From positions 1,984,001 to 2,048,000 of the forward strand of contig JAWZSP010000009.1 in the NCBI GenBank assembly GCA_034401135.1: a DNA stretch of 64,000 nt, given 5' to 3'. Shown here in pieces: positions 41,461-51,660 of the stretch (the stretch's first letter is position 1; every line of letters starts with the position of its first letter). Source of the stretch: Volutella citrinella. Taxonomy: Eukaryota; Ascomycota; Sordariomycetes; Hypocreales; Nectriaceae. The notes under the pieces are model-generated. The model was not told the origin of the DNA. It saw nothing but the letters and a program-made list of their open reading frames with translations, and made no database searches. Position numbers and translations under genes: made by a program.

Positions 41461-42786
41461 ATGAAGCTGACCGCGGCCGCCCAACAGAACGTTGGTGCTT
41501 CGGTGAGCATGGTGGTGATATGCTTCTTGTTTATTGTTCTCAGATTCTGGGTCCGAGTGAAAACAGGACAGAAGCTGTTTACCGCTGACTGGCTCTGCGT
41601 AGTCTCGTACTGCGCATACATTGTCTATTGTTCATTTATTTGGCACCGTGCGTCATGATTTACTGCTCCTTCTCGCGTATCATGTGCGCTAACGCTTCAA
41701 TTTGATGCAGACATCTTTGGCCTAGCAAACGGCTCCTTCGAACCACCAGCCAATCTCAACGGGGGTGGAGAGACGACACTCGCAGAAGTTCGGGAATTCA
41801 TGTTGGTAAGTGTTCCGTGGAAGCGGTTTGGCGACGACCTGTCGTGGAGGTATCTGACAACAATCCCATTTCAGACTGGATGGAAAACCGAACAGGCCTT
41901 TGTCGCCGCCGTGTCACTCGTCAAGTTCGCAATCCTGGCTTTGTACTGGGACATCTTCTCTGTCCAGCCCCTATCCAGGAAAATCATCATTGCCACGGCA
42001 GTTTTGTCTCTGGTTTGGTGGATTGCATTTGCCCTCTTCATCGTCTTCCAGTGCAAACCCCCCGATGCGTTTTGGAACAAGCTTGCGCTTGCGCCGTACT
42101 GTCTGCGTCCGCAGATCCTGCTATTTGCCTGCGAGCTCACCAACTTCTTCTTCGATATTTTGATTCTCTGCATCCCGATTTTCGCAGTCAGGCAGCTGCA
42201 ACTCTCCAAGGAGAAGAAGTGGTCTGTGATTGGTATCTTCCTGCTCGGTGGAGTGTAAGTCTCTGTCTCCTCAACAGTCAGACAGCCTTGTGCTGTGCAC
42301 CCAGTCCATTTCACATCACTGACTGGTGGAATAGAGTGTGTATCACAAGCATATTGCGCTTGACAGCGATTTGGGTTCCTCGACAAGAAGACTGTGAGTA
42401 ACAATAGTGACAAGCCTACCAACCGAATCTAATCATATATGCTAGGGGATGTGGCAAAGACGATCCTGCTCTCCACGATACAACTCGGCATAGCTATCAT
42501 CTGCAGTGTTCTCCCCACCCTCGGGCCGCTCTTCTCTTGGGGCCGGAAAATCAGTTCGTATGGCAGAAGTCGAGGCGACACTTCTAACCGGGTGCAAACC
42601 GACAATAGCGGCTACAGAATGACCGACTCCAACGCCAACACAGGCCGGCCGTGGGTTGACGGCCGGGATGACGCTTTCAGTGGCAGCTCCGAGGCTTGGG
42701 CTGCGCATAATGATAATAGTTCAGAAGAGTTGCGACCGCTGCCGAAGAGGAACATTGCAGTACAAAAGGAGGTTGAGGTGAAATAA
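41461..42786 (+). CDS. Seven-helix rhodopsin-like membrane protein (fungal Rhodopsin/PTH11-like superfamily)
   Basis: Five exons: 41461-41647, 41711-41805, 41875-42254, 42335-42393 and 42446-42786; 353 residues. Hydrophobic helices are at VSMVVICFLFIVLRFWVRV, ADWLCVVSYCAYIVYC, FVAAVSLVKFAILALYW, IIIATAVLSLVWWIAFALF, LLFACELTNFFFDILILCIPIF, WSVIGIFLLGGVVVCITSILRL and ILLSTIQLGIAIICSVLPTLGPLF. Family signatures include W-x-K-T-E-Q-A-F near helix 3, the FQCKPPDAFWN loop, and QEDWDV before helix 7, which is formed only after the fourth intron is removed. The C-terminal tail is hydrophilic and cytosolic. Such proteins are candidate receptors or channels of unknown ligand in Pezizomycotina. Confidence 0.85.
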
Positions 42787-42983
42787 AGTGTCACTCTTAT
42801 TCTGTTAAAAATAGAACTTTTAACTTGCATGTGAATATTAGGAGCGATAGGAGCATAAATCAGTGTGAATGATATGAGGTTGACATTCCTGCCTTCCAAG
42901 CAGGAGCAGGAGTTCGTTTCTTCTGGTTGTTTACGCCCAATCTTCGGCAGCACCCGCTTCTGTATCTATTTCCAACGCATTCA

Positions 42984-44273
42984 TCAACTCAGCAACTCCT
43001 CGCCGTAGTCAAGTTGCCCTAGGTGGATGGCAAATTCATCAACTTGGAGCGGCTCATACTCGGTTGCCAGCCGTACAAACTCGTCGCGGTACATGAGGCC
43101 AACACTGCTGTTGGCACACATGGCAGACCAAGATTCTACCGACGTCGCATCCCACACATCCTTACGAGCGGTGAGCGGGACGTTCCCAGGACAGCGAGAG
43201 AGGCCTCTCTGGATCGTTTCATATATGCACCTCACGCAGTGGGCTGCAGTCCAAGTTCGCCGGATGCTCTCAGCGAGAATCCACGAATGCCAGAGATTCT
43301 CACGGAAGTACGTGACTTCTGACTCGATGTTGACTTCGGCTCCAAAATGGCCTCCTGTATTCTGCGGGAGAAGCAAGTGGCCGCTTGCTGCAGCGCGTCT
43401 AGCGGCAGTGAGCATCTCGTCGGTCCAGGCTTCAAGGGTGGGCAACTGCTGCTCGGCGACGTATCGCTGGCGAATGTCACCGTCATACAATCGAAGTAGG
43501 GAATAGACAAGGAGGGCGTGGACGCGGCTCAGGTGCGCATAACAGTCTTCTGGGGATGGGGGATGCTGTTTCTCTTGCTCTATGAGTTGAGTGGACCGGG
43601 CTTCGAAAATGCTCTGAACCATCTGATCCGTGGCTGGAGTCTTCATGAGGTAGCTTGAGAGGGCCGTAAACGCATCTTGGATGCATCGAGGCTGCCGTGT
43701 CTTATACAGGCGTGGATGAATAAATCTGTTGCCGCCCTTTGTGACCCAGTCGGCAAGCCATCCCCGCAGGGTATAAACATACTGTAAGGCTCTCGACTTG
43801 GACGCAGGACTCAAATTGGATAACTGCAGTGGAGCGATTGTCCACGACTCTTGTGTCAGGAACCAGGCGGTCGACAGGCTGAGAATGTTCGAGTCGAATG
43901 TTGACTGCGGTGTGAAGCTGTCGCCGCTGGAGGACTCGGACGTCGGACCCAGCTGCCCCCAAGACACTTGCGACGTTGGGAGCTGCGGCTGTGAGAGTTG
44001 TGAATGGGCTTGTCTTGTGCCATTCGACAAAGGACGCGTCTCAGATCTGGGCCGACCCTGCCGGTGGGCGGTCTGAGCCGTCATCTGGGGTGCGTCCCCC
44101 CGCTGGCTCTGCGGCAGCTCATGATGCATACCGTACAAGATGAAGGCTGGAGTGGGCGGATAAACGCAATCCAGACCACGAGACTCGCAACGACGGCAAG
44201 ACGGAACCACCCTGTCGCATTTCCGCTTGGCGGCTCCACAGGCCGTACATGCTTTGAGTCCGCTGGGTTCCAT
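42984..44273 (-). CDS. Zn2Cys6 transcription factor (short, secondary-metabolism type)
   Basis: Intronless, 429 residues from the ATG at 44273 (MEPSGLKACTACG). An in-frame ATG at 44369 would add 32 residues but would overlap the upstream direct repeat. The zinc cluster is C-x2-C-x6-C-x5-C-x2-C-x6-C (CTACGAAKRKC ... SCRRCESRGLDC). The remainder has moderate resemblance to regulators with a diverged middle domain. It diverges from a short-chain dehydrogenase; the shared promoter carries two copies of a 16-bp repeat, suggesting that this factor acts on both genes. Confidence 0.82.
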   Translation of the reverse strand: MEPSGLKACTACGAAKRKCDRVVPSCRRCESRGLDCVYPPTPAFILYGMHHELPQSQRGDAPQMTAQTAHRQGRPRSETRPLSNGTRQAHSQLSQPQLPTSQVSWGQLGPTSESSSGDSFTPQSTFDSNILSLSTAWFLTQESWTIAPLQLSNLSPASKSRALQYVYTLRGWLADWVTKGGNRFIHPRLYKTRQPRCIQDAFTALSSYLMKTPATDQMVQSIFEARSTQLIEQEKQHPPSPEDCYAHLSRVHALLVYSLLRLYDGDIRQRYVAEQQLPTLEAWTDEMLTAARRAAASGHLLLPQNTGGHFGAEVNIESEVTYFRENLWHSWILAESIRRTWTAAHCVRCIYETIQRGLSRCPGNVPLTARKDVWDATSVESWSAMCANSSVGLMYRDEFVRLATEYEPLQVDEFAIHLGQLDYGEELLS

Positions 44274-44843
44274 TGTGTGATTGCGTGTACTGCTTCTAAT
44301 AGCAGCGAAATGTGCAATGGATTGGATCCTTCCAGGGGAGCATGCAGCGGCGGAATGTCCAGTGGTCATTCCAGTTAGCGCTCCGCAATTATTTCCACGT
44401 TGCGGACACTAGAATCACTCTGGGGCATGAAACTCCGCCATCCTCTGCTTATTGCAGTTAGCGCTCCGCAGACCTGCTGTCGTCAGCACACATGGTCAGC
44501 ACAGATGGTCGCATCACCGATGCCCCACAGCGATACATGACAGTGTCACAGGTGCTGTGTTGATGGCTGGTATTGGATCAAGGTTAAGAAACCTTGCATG
44601 GTTGACTGGGCATGCGAGGCGTAGGTCAATTACACAAGCAGTCGCTCGCCTGCTCTCCACATGCCCATCGATCACTCAAGAACAGAATTATAAAAGGCAG
44701 TCCCTGCAAACCTGGCGAGCCATGATATCTCTTCACTTTGCTCATCACAGCTTGTCTACTGCCAGAACGCGCAGTTCAACTTTTTATACGCCACTTAGAC
44801 ACTCACCACACTCTATCCCAAACTTTGACACCAAATACCAGCA
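44274..44843. promoter_or_regulatory. Divergent promoter with a 16-bp direct repeat
   Basis: The sequence cagttagcgctccgca occurs at 44372-44387 and again at 44455-44470, 83 bp apart, in the same orientation. It contains the palindromic core AGCGCT and a CCG/CGG triplet. The spacer is otherwise unique. A TATA-like tataaaag is at 44690, about 150 bp before the dehydrogenase start. Confidence 0.6.
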
Positions 44844-45928
44844 ATGGCGGACCAACAGGCAGAATTCATCAAGCTTCTCATCAGCCAAAACACCACCAAC
44901 TTCACAAATACAGTTCACAGCTCCCGTTATGCTGCTATTCAACCCACGCGACCTGAACTGAGCCAAGCGGGGAAGACGGTGCTCGTGACTGGCGGCGGCA
45001 TCAACATTGGCCTGGGAATCGCCAAAGCCTTTGTCGAAGCCGGTGCTACCACTATTGTTATCACTGGACGCCGTGAGGCTGTCTTGGATGCTGGTGCTGA
45101 GCAGATCAAAGCTGAAGCTAACAAACTTGGGTCCACTGTTCGTGTAATCCCACGTGTCAACGATCAGTCTGACCGACAAGCCGTTTCGGAGCTCTGGGAG
45201 GGCCTGCAGCGTGACGGTGTCCATGTCGATGTCTTGATATGCAATGCGGGGAACTTTTCGGGCCAGAAGGCGATCCTAGAGCAGGGTTCTGAGATTACTT
45301 GGAAGGGATACGAGATCAACGCTCTTGGCCCGCTGCTGATGGTTGAAAACTTTGCCAAGCAGCCTGGTGACAACCCCAAGGTATGTTCTAATCAACTCAA
45401 GCATATGCAGATTTGGATACACGGCATTTGGACTAAGCTCGGCGACAGGTCGTCCTCAACATCAGCACTCAGGCAATCAATATGTTTTACCCAGAACAGC
45501 TGGTTGTCACGGCTCAAAACCCAGGATACGGCATATCGAAGAATGCAGGGACGCTTCTCCTGCAGATGATTGCCAAGGACCATTCTCCTGAGAAATTGCA
45601 AATCATCAGCTTTCACCCAGGTGTGATTCACAACGAAGCCTTTGATGAGATGGGTTTCACCAGAGACATGATTCCTTTCGACGACGGCAAGTTCTTTTCA
45701 CGTGCACTTGTCAATTGCATTGGCTAACTCTGCCTTCTAGATGACTTGCCTGGTGCCTTTGCAGTCTGGGCGGCCAGCAAGGAGGCTAGGTTCCTCCACG
45801 GTCGATTTGTTTGGGGAACATGGGACGTCGATGAATTGGCCACCGGAGATCTGCGCAAGCGAATCGATGAGAATGTCGATTTCCTTCGCATCGGAGTTGT
45901 TGGGTTGAAGGGGGCACGCAAGGACTAG
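44844..45928 (+). CDS. Short-chain dehydrogenase/reductase (SDR)
   Basis: Three exons: 44844-45380, 45449-45686 and 45741-45928; 320 residues. The cofactor loop TGGGINIGLGI (TGxxxGxG), the NAG motif CNAGNFSG, the catalytic Ser in LNISTQA and Tyr/Lys in YGISK are all present. The TGR after the second strand (VITGRREAV) suggests NADP preference. The second intron starts GCAAGT, a GC-AG intron; no GT donor keeps the frame. It has a good CTAAC branch point and a TAG acceptor. The long N terminus (~45 residues before the first strand) is typical of fungal SDRs. It diverges from the Zn2Cys6 gene. Substrate unknown. Confidence 0.83.
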
Positions 45929-46702
45929 GTCACCAAGCCAGTGGACCCTTGAGCACTTGGAAGCTTGCCCTAGGGATAGGCATTTTGAACAGACTGAACC
46001 AGCATATGTGAATTGAGGATAGTTGGAGAAATTTGTGTAACACACAGTCTATAAACACCGCTAGCACATGTGAATACGAAGGACGCCTGTACCATCTTAG
46101 CATAAGTAGATCTCCGAATTCTACGTTCGCGATCGAGGATAAAAGTAACGTGAGTATTTCATCCAGTATGGGCAAAGATGCCTCCTCGCTCTGGGTTCAC
46201 AATCTAGACAATGTCGAGCACAGATAGGCCCTTCCTGTGCTGGCGCCGGTGTCTTATCCCTGCAGAGTACTCCGAATACCTTTCCTGCGGTCTACAGTGA
46301 TCTTGGCGACCGCTTCGAGCTGATTCAAACCCTAGGCTAGGACAATTCGTCGCTTTGTCTCATATAGCACGCCAGAATGCGTTCACACAATTTTGGGCAA
46401 TTCGCAGGCTGGACTTCCTTGGGGTTTCTGCGGACAGCTCACTATTGCCTTTCGGGGCGTTTCTTAGGATTCTGAACTTGGATACTCACGGCGGCTGTTT
46501 GTATTCACCGAGGAGCAAGTGGGGATGACGGGCTGAAACGATTGGGCACCCAGCACGCGCTGCGAAACCAAAGTCCCCCGCCCATTTCAGCTCTGACAAT
46601 GGTGCCGTACTTGCTTACGCTCACGACTCATCAACCTGTCTCGACCCATTCCATTGTCCGCGCTTGGATTCTTCTTGGGCTGTACGCAAGGCGAATGCCG
46701 TC
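45929..46702. other. Intergenic region, nothing recognised
   Basis: No gene is seen. The short ORF at 46033-46227 has no recognisable features. It contains the probable promoter of the NACHT-WD gene; no effector domain is encoded in any frame just upstream. Confidence 0.4.
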
Positions 46703-49700
46703 ATGGCATCTGAGCAACCAAAACCCGAGCCCAGCTGGGAGAACCTGCCTAGAGATCTGGCGGTGACGGACCCTCTCGCCGATAAAGCCCGCCTAGAAGC
46801 AGCAGCCGGAGGCGTACTGGAAGGCCTCTCCCGCAGTCTTCTCGATCACGACAACTTCAGACAATGGCGCGAGGGGTCGGGAGACCGGCAGCTATGGATC
46901 AGAGGAGACGCGGGTACGGGAAAGACAATGCTCATTTGTGGCCTCATCGACGACCTGAAGTCATCGAACAACCTCTCATACCATTTCTGCCAGGCGGCCG
47001 ATTCAAGGCTCAACAGCGCGACCGCCGTGCTGAGAACCCTGATTCACGGCCTTATTGTGCAGCAGCCCGTCCTGGAGAAGCATGTGCGCCCTCTGTATGG
47101 CTACAGCGGGAGGTATCTATTCCAGAGCCCAAACTCCTGGTTTGCAGTGTACCCTCTGTTGCTTCAAATCTTGGAAGATGCCGACTTGGAACCGTCAATA
47201 TTCATAATTGATGCTCTCGATGAATGCTCTCAGGATGTCGATCGACTACTTGGAGTCCTTGAGCAACTACGCTCCTACGACAAGATCAAGGTTGTTGTTT
47301 CAAGTCGAAATTGGCCAGATGACACACCCGAGTCGACAGCAGAGTCGCAGCACACCCAGCTGCGGCTAGAACTGAACCATGATACTATATCCACTGCTAT
47401 TGGCACCTACATTGACGTCAAGGTAGAGCGACTGCGGGACGACCAGAAGTTTGGCTCCGACATTATGAATAAGATTACAGAGCATCTGCATTCCAACGCC
47501 AAAGAATCCATTCTTTGGGTGTCCTTGGTTTGTCGGGAACTTGTCAAGTGTGGTGCATCGGACGGGAACCTTGTCGACCTCGGACAGAGGTTTCCACCAG
47601 GGCTATATCCGTTTTACAAGCAAGCACTCGATCGACTTGTTTCTTCCAAACATGGTGACATGTGTCTCAAAGTGCTGGCCATCGCCTGCTGTGTGTATCG
47701 ATCTGTTGGCGTCGTGGAACTCAACAGTTTACTAGACCTGTCAAGCGAGCCGGGCGAGAAGACTCAGGCTCTTGTCGAACTCTGCCAGCCGTTTCTCACG
47801 GTCCACAACGGAGTGGTGTATTTCGCCCATTCATTGGCCAGGGAATTCCTCTTGACACAAGAGTCGGACCGCATCTTCCCGTCAGGTACACAGGGCCAAC
47901 ACGATTTGCTATTCGCGAAGTCGGTGGAGGCGATGAGCAAAGTACTAAAGCGGAACATGTATGGGCTCCCAAGTCTAGGATCGTGCATCACGGATGTTGT
48001 CAAACCAGAGCCGGATCCTCTGGCTGAGATTCACTACGCCTGTCTCCATTGGGTGGACCATATTCAGTCATCTGGCAAGAAAATGGGACTGCACAGTCTG
48101 CGAGACGATGGGCCGGTGCACAAGTTCATGGAGAGCAAGTTTCTTTACTGGCTGGAAGCACTCAGTCTGATGGACAGAATAGGAGACAGTCCTCTGCTGC
48201 TACGAAAGCTAGATCGCTTTGCGAGGCAGAATGGCAAGGCCGAGGCCATTGAGAGTCGAAATTATGTGCAGGATGGGCTCCGGTTTGCTCTCTTGTTCAA
48301 GGATGGTATCGAACTGGCGCCACTGCAGGTGTACAGCTCGGCCCTCGTCTTTAGTCCAGTCGCGAGCACCATCCGGCAGACGTATGAGCAGAGTGAAGGT
48401 CCACGTTGGATCGCCCCCAGACTGAACGGGGCGGATAGAAGGTGGGAGCGTCCCCTACAAACGCTGGGTATTGATCAGCAGATCGGCCACCGGACATTAT
48501 TTCTAGCCTTTCTGCCAGGCGATGGAACCCGTATCTTGTCGGGCCGACCGGAGCCGATGGGGGCAGTCCACGTCTGGAATGTGATGACGGGGGCTCGTCT
48601 GTTGACCATCACACGCCCTGACAAGGATAGCTTCACGGCAATGGCTCTCCTGCCTGACCGAAAGAGGCTCGTAACAGGTACTTCCAGTGCCGGTGAGATT
48701 CAGATCTGGGACACGGACAGTGGAGGGCTGCTGAAGACAGTGGCGCAACTCGGCAGCCCCGTGCAGGCGTTGGCGGTGGCCAGGGATGGATCACGGTTTG
48801 CGGTGACGACTCGACAAGAGATATGCATCTATGATGCGTCCACGGGAGAATGCGCCGTCACAATCAGGACTGAGCGCAGCCATGCCACGTCGGTTGTCTT
48901 CTCGCCCGACAGCACGCGGCTTCTGTCGAACGATGACATTGGCTTGCAAGTCCGGGATGCAACAACAGGCGCGCAACTCCATAGGCAGACTTTTTGCACC
49001 AACAGAGCACGAGATGCCACACCCGACGGGCTTACCTACTCCCCAGACGGGACTCGATTCGCCATGTACATCTTCACCAGGGGGCTAGAGGTCTGGGACG
49101 CGGCCACGATGGAGTGCATCCACACAGTCAAGATGTATGGACCCAAGAACATCATGTTTCTGCCCGACAACAGGCTGGTATTCTCCACGGACGAAGACAT
49201 TAGAGGCAATAGCGTTGAAGTATACGACTACGGCGACAAGTCATCACTGTGCCTGCAACTCCCACGCGGCCAGGCCCATTCGGTTTGCTATTCACCCTGC
49301 AGTGGGCTGATGGCGGTTGGCCTGGACAATCGCCAAGTCGGCCTCTGGGATCTGGACGATACTACTCTCGCCGATGAGGCGGCAAAAGATGATGTGCTGC
49401 GACTTAAAACGGTCCATAACCGTAGTCTTGGCATTGATAGAGTTGTAAGAGACCCGACCGCGTTTGCGCGCAGTAGCCGACCAGTACCGGACTTCCGATA
49501 CGGGGCTGCCATCCATGAAATCAGCATGTCGCCCAACGGAGCTCTGATTGCCGCAGATTCTACCCAATCTATGATATTATGGGACGCACGCACCGGAAGT
49601 CGCGAGATGCTCCGGGACCTGCCGGGTTGGGGCGGCAAGGGGTCCAGTGTTGCCTTCTCGAATGACGGGAAATGGGCGGCGTGGGCGATAGGTTACTGCG

Positions 49701-50371
49701 CCCGGCTCCAGACATGGAGCATTGAGACGGGCAGGAGGGCTTTCAGTATCAAGCTGCCAGCAAGCATGAACCTGGCCTCGGTGGTATACTCGCCAGACGA
49801 CAAGACGCTAGCAATCACGGACACGGGCGTGGGCATCCTCTGGGACGTGTCCAACATGACTTCGCCCAGACCCCGGCATCTACTGCAACCACCGCCAGCG
49901 ATGGGGCGGGAGATTGTCACCGTCTTCTCAACCGACAGTTCCCGTCTACTCTGGGGTAGCCGAGAGGCTGTCACTGTGTGGGACACGCGGACAGGCGACC
50001 TCCTGCACATACTCCCCTTCGAATCAGTCCGCCAGTCGTGGGATCCCCGCAACGTCTTGACCCTCAGCACCGACTTTGCAGATTTTGAGATGACGGATGG
50101 CCTCCTGGTGGCGCCCTACACGCCATTCAGACCATTCATGACTTTCCGCACCTATGCTGAGGCTCGAGAGGGGCCCCGGCACCAAATTAACAGTACCAAC
50201 CGTCCGCACCTCAGCGTCACCTCAGATTATGCATGGATTACACTATTTGGCGAGCCTGTCCTGTGGATTCCTCGTCAGTACCGACCAGACTATGTCCTCT
50301 TCCACGGAACTGTCGTTGGCATGGGTGTCAAGTGGGAGGGGAGGGTTCTGTGCCTTGAGTTTATCCTGTGA
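46703..50371 (+). CDS. NACHT-WD (NWD/STAND) protein without N-terminal effector domain
   Basis: Intronless, 1222 residues from the ATG at 46703 (gccgtcATGG). The frame is open 39 nt upstream but without an ATG. The N terminus enters at once the pre-NACHT element LAVTDPLADKARLE. The P-loop GDAGTGKT (68-75) and Walker B FIIDALDEC (167-175) follow. The NACHT helical region runs to ~500. The C-terminal half (from ~600) holds diverged WD-type blades: VVFSPDSTRLL, TYSPDGTRFAMY, GLEVWDAAT, VAFSNDGKWAAW, VVYSPDDKTLAI. These blades are not near-identical, unlike the fast-evolving NWD recognisers. Family members act as nucleotide-switch sensors in non-self recognition. Missing here is the HET, NAD- or lipase-type effector usually found N-terminally. 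The protein may act with a partner or be a sensor only. Confidence 0.87.
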   Translation: MASEQPKPEPSWENLPRDLAVTDPLADKARLEAAAGGVLEGLSRSLLDHDNFRQWREGSGDRQLWIRGDAGTGKTMLICGLIDDLKSSNNLSYHFCQAADSRLNSATAVLRTLIHGLIVQQPVLEKHVRPLYGYSGRYLFQSPNSWFAVYPLLLQILEDADLEPSIFIIDALDECSQDVDRLLGVLEQLRSYDKIKVVVSSRNWPDDTPESTAESQHTQLRLELNHDTISTAIGTYIDVKVERLRDDQKFGSDIMNKITEHLHSNAKESILWVSLVCRELVKCGASDGNLVDLGQRFPPGLYPFYKQALDRLVSSKHGDMCLKVLAIACCVYRSVGVVELNSLLDLSSEPGEKTQALVELCQPFLTVHNGVVYFAHSLAREFLLTQESDRIFPSGTQGQHDLLFAKSVEAMSKVLKRNMYGLPSLGSCITDVVKPEPDPLAEIHYACLHWVDHIQSSGKKMGLHSLRDDGPVHKFMESKFLYWLEALSLMDRIGDSPLLLRKLDRFARQNGKAEAIESRNYVQDGLRFALLFKDGIELAPLQVYSSALVFSPVASTIRQTYEQSEGPRWIAPRLNGADRRWERPLQTLGIDQQIGHRTLFLAFLPGDGTRILSGRPEPMGAVHVWNVMTGARLLTITRPDKDSFTAMALLPDRKRLVTGTSSAGEIQIWDTDSGGLLKTVAQLGSPVQALAVARDGSRFAVTTRQEICIYDASTGECAVTIRTERSHATSVVFSPDSTRLLSNDDIGLQVRDATTGAQLHRQTFCTNRARDATPDGLTYSPDGTRFAMYIFTRGLEVWDAATMECIHTVKMYGPKNIMFLPDNRLVFSTDEDIRGNSVEVYDYGDKSSLCLQLPRGQAHSVCYSPCSGLMAVGLDNRQVGLWDLDDTTLADEAAKDDVLRLKTVHNRSLGIDRVVRDPTAFARSSRPVPDFRYGAAIHEISMSPNGALIAADSTQSMILWDARTGSREMLRDLPGWGGKGSSVAFSNDGKWAAWAIGYCARLQTWSIETGRRAFSIKLPASMNLASVVYSPDDKTLAITDTGVGILWDVSNMTSPRPRHLLQPPPAMGREIVTVFSTDSSRLLWGSREAVTVWDTRTGDLLHILPFESVRQSWDPRNVLTLSTDFADFEMTDGLLVAPYTPFRPFMTFRTYAEAREGPRHQINSTNRPHLSVTSDYAWITLFGEPVLWIPRQYRPDYVLFHGTVVGMGVKWEGRVLCLEFIL

Positions 50372-50468
50372 TGGCATTCGTGTCTTACGCGAGAGATTAC
50401 CCGGGGCTATTTGATATACATGGCTTGCCCCTATATATGAGACAGAGCACTCGAATTGATCATGTCGG

Positions 50469-51150
50469 TTACATGAATATAGGCACGCCGGCCACAACGG
50501 CTGCCACACCCACCAGCAACCCACTGACACCAACTGATCTCGTCGCCCCGTTGCCGCCCGCTGATGAGGTTGCTGCCGGCCCCTCGCCTCCCGAAGTCGT
50601 GCTTGGCGTCTGCGCAGTGGCCGTGGGGGTTGCGGAATTGGATTGGCTCAACTTGGTCTCACCAGCTGTGACTGTGACCGTGTGCTCGTTCAAGTGTAAG
50701 GCCGGCGCATCCATTGATTGAGTCCTGATTGTCACCGCCCCGGACACGGTGCTTGTAATGTAGTATGTGCACTTTGAATCCTCCGCTCGGCCTTCCGTTA
50801 TGGCGCAGTTGGCCGTCGCTGTCCTGTCAAGGTGGTCTGATGACTATTCACAGGATGGCGAGACTGGAAGAACAAGATACTCACCACATGAAATCCTTCT
50901 CAGACCCCATGTAGCTATCCGTGTAGATGAGTGTTGTCGTTGCATACGTGATGGCCTTCCCATCTACGAAGCAGCCGCTGTCATCTTTGTCGCAAGCTAG
51001 TGCCATGGTCGTTCGGTCTCCTTCAGCATCGATGATGGATGCCGAGATGGGCTGGGACCGCGGGCCTTCTGATTCGGGTAGTAAGACGCGTAGTGAGGTG
51101 GCCGAGACGGCCGTCATGGTGCCAAGGGCGACAAGGAATTGAGACTTCAT
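50469..51150 (-). CDS. Small secreted protein, probable GPI anchor
   Basis: Two exons on the minus strand, 51150-50885 and 50823-50469, with a 61-nt GTGAGT...CAG intron; 206 residues. A signal peptide of ~17 residues leads, then a domain with two cysteine pairs (ACDKDDSGC and ANCAITEG...SKCTYY). A Ser/Thr/Gly stalk follows, then a C-terminal hydrophobic tail (GVSGLLVGVAAVVAGVPIFM) with small residues before it. The layout is that of a GPI-anchored cell-surface protein. The splice joins the paired-cysteine halves in frame. No function is recognised. Convergent with the NACHT-WD gene. Confidence 0.75.
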
Positions 51151-51660
51151 TGTTGATTGTTCATTGATGTAGATGTGGGAGAGAGCGAGGTCAACTATCC
51201 AGCCCTTGTGATTTCACGTCAATGAAGAAGTAAAAATCATCAATCGACGATTCATCGGCTTTAATATCAGACGTGCATATGAGATAGCCTATCTACCGGG
51301 GCTGTGCGGCAGATTCAACAGCGCATGGCCCACCAGCCGTGGCTGTGTGGTTGTTTCAAGTTGGTGAGCAGCTGAACTTTTTGTGCCAAGGGTGCCAGCA
51401 CAGCTCGTTTCCACTTTCTTCGCAAGGGTTGCAAGGCCACTTTTCGACAGTAGAACCACCAGCGATGCGTACGTGAACCAACGCCAAGCACTCGGGCTTG
51501 CCGCCGCAGGTCTCTTCACGGCTCAGTCTGTTGCCCTGCAGGGCGAGGGCTGCATGCACCACGCTGAACTCGGAGGCACCTAATAGCCTATGTAATAATT
51601 CTGAATTTCTTACACGCTCACTCATGCATACATCGTGTCTCATCATCTCGGTTCCATGCG
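51151..51660. other. Intergenic region, nothing recognised
   Basis: Upstream of the GPI-protein gene and downstream of the bZIP gene. Short overlapping ORFs only. Confidence 0.4.
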
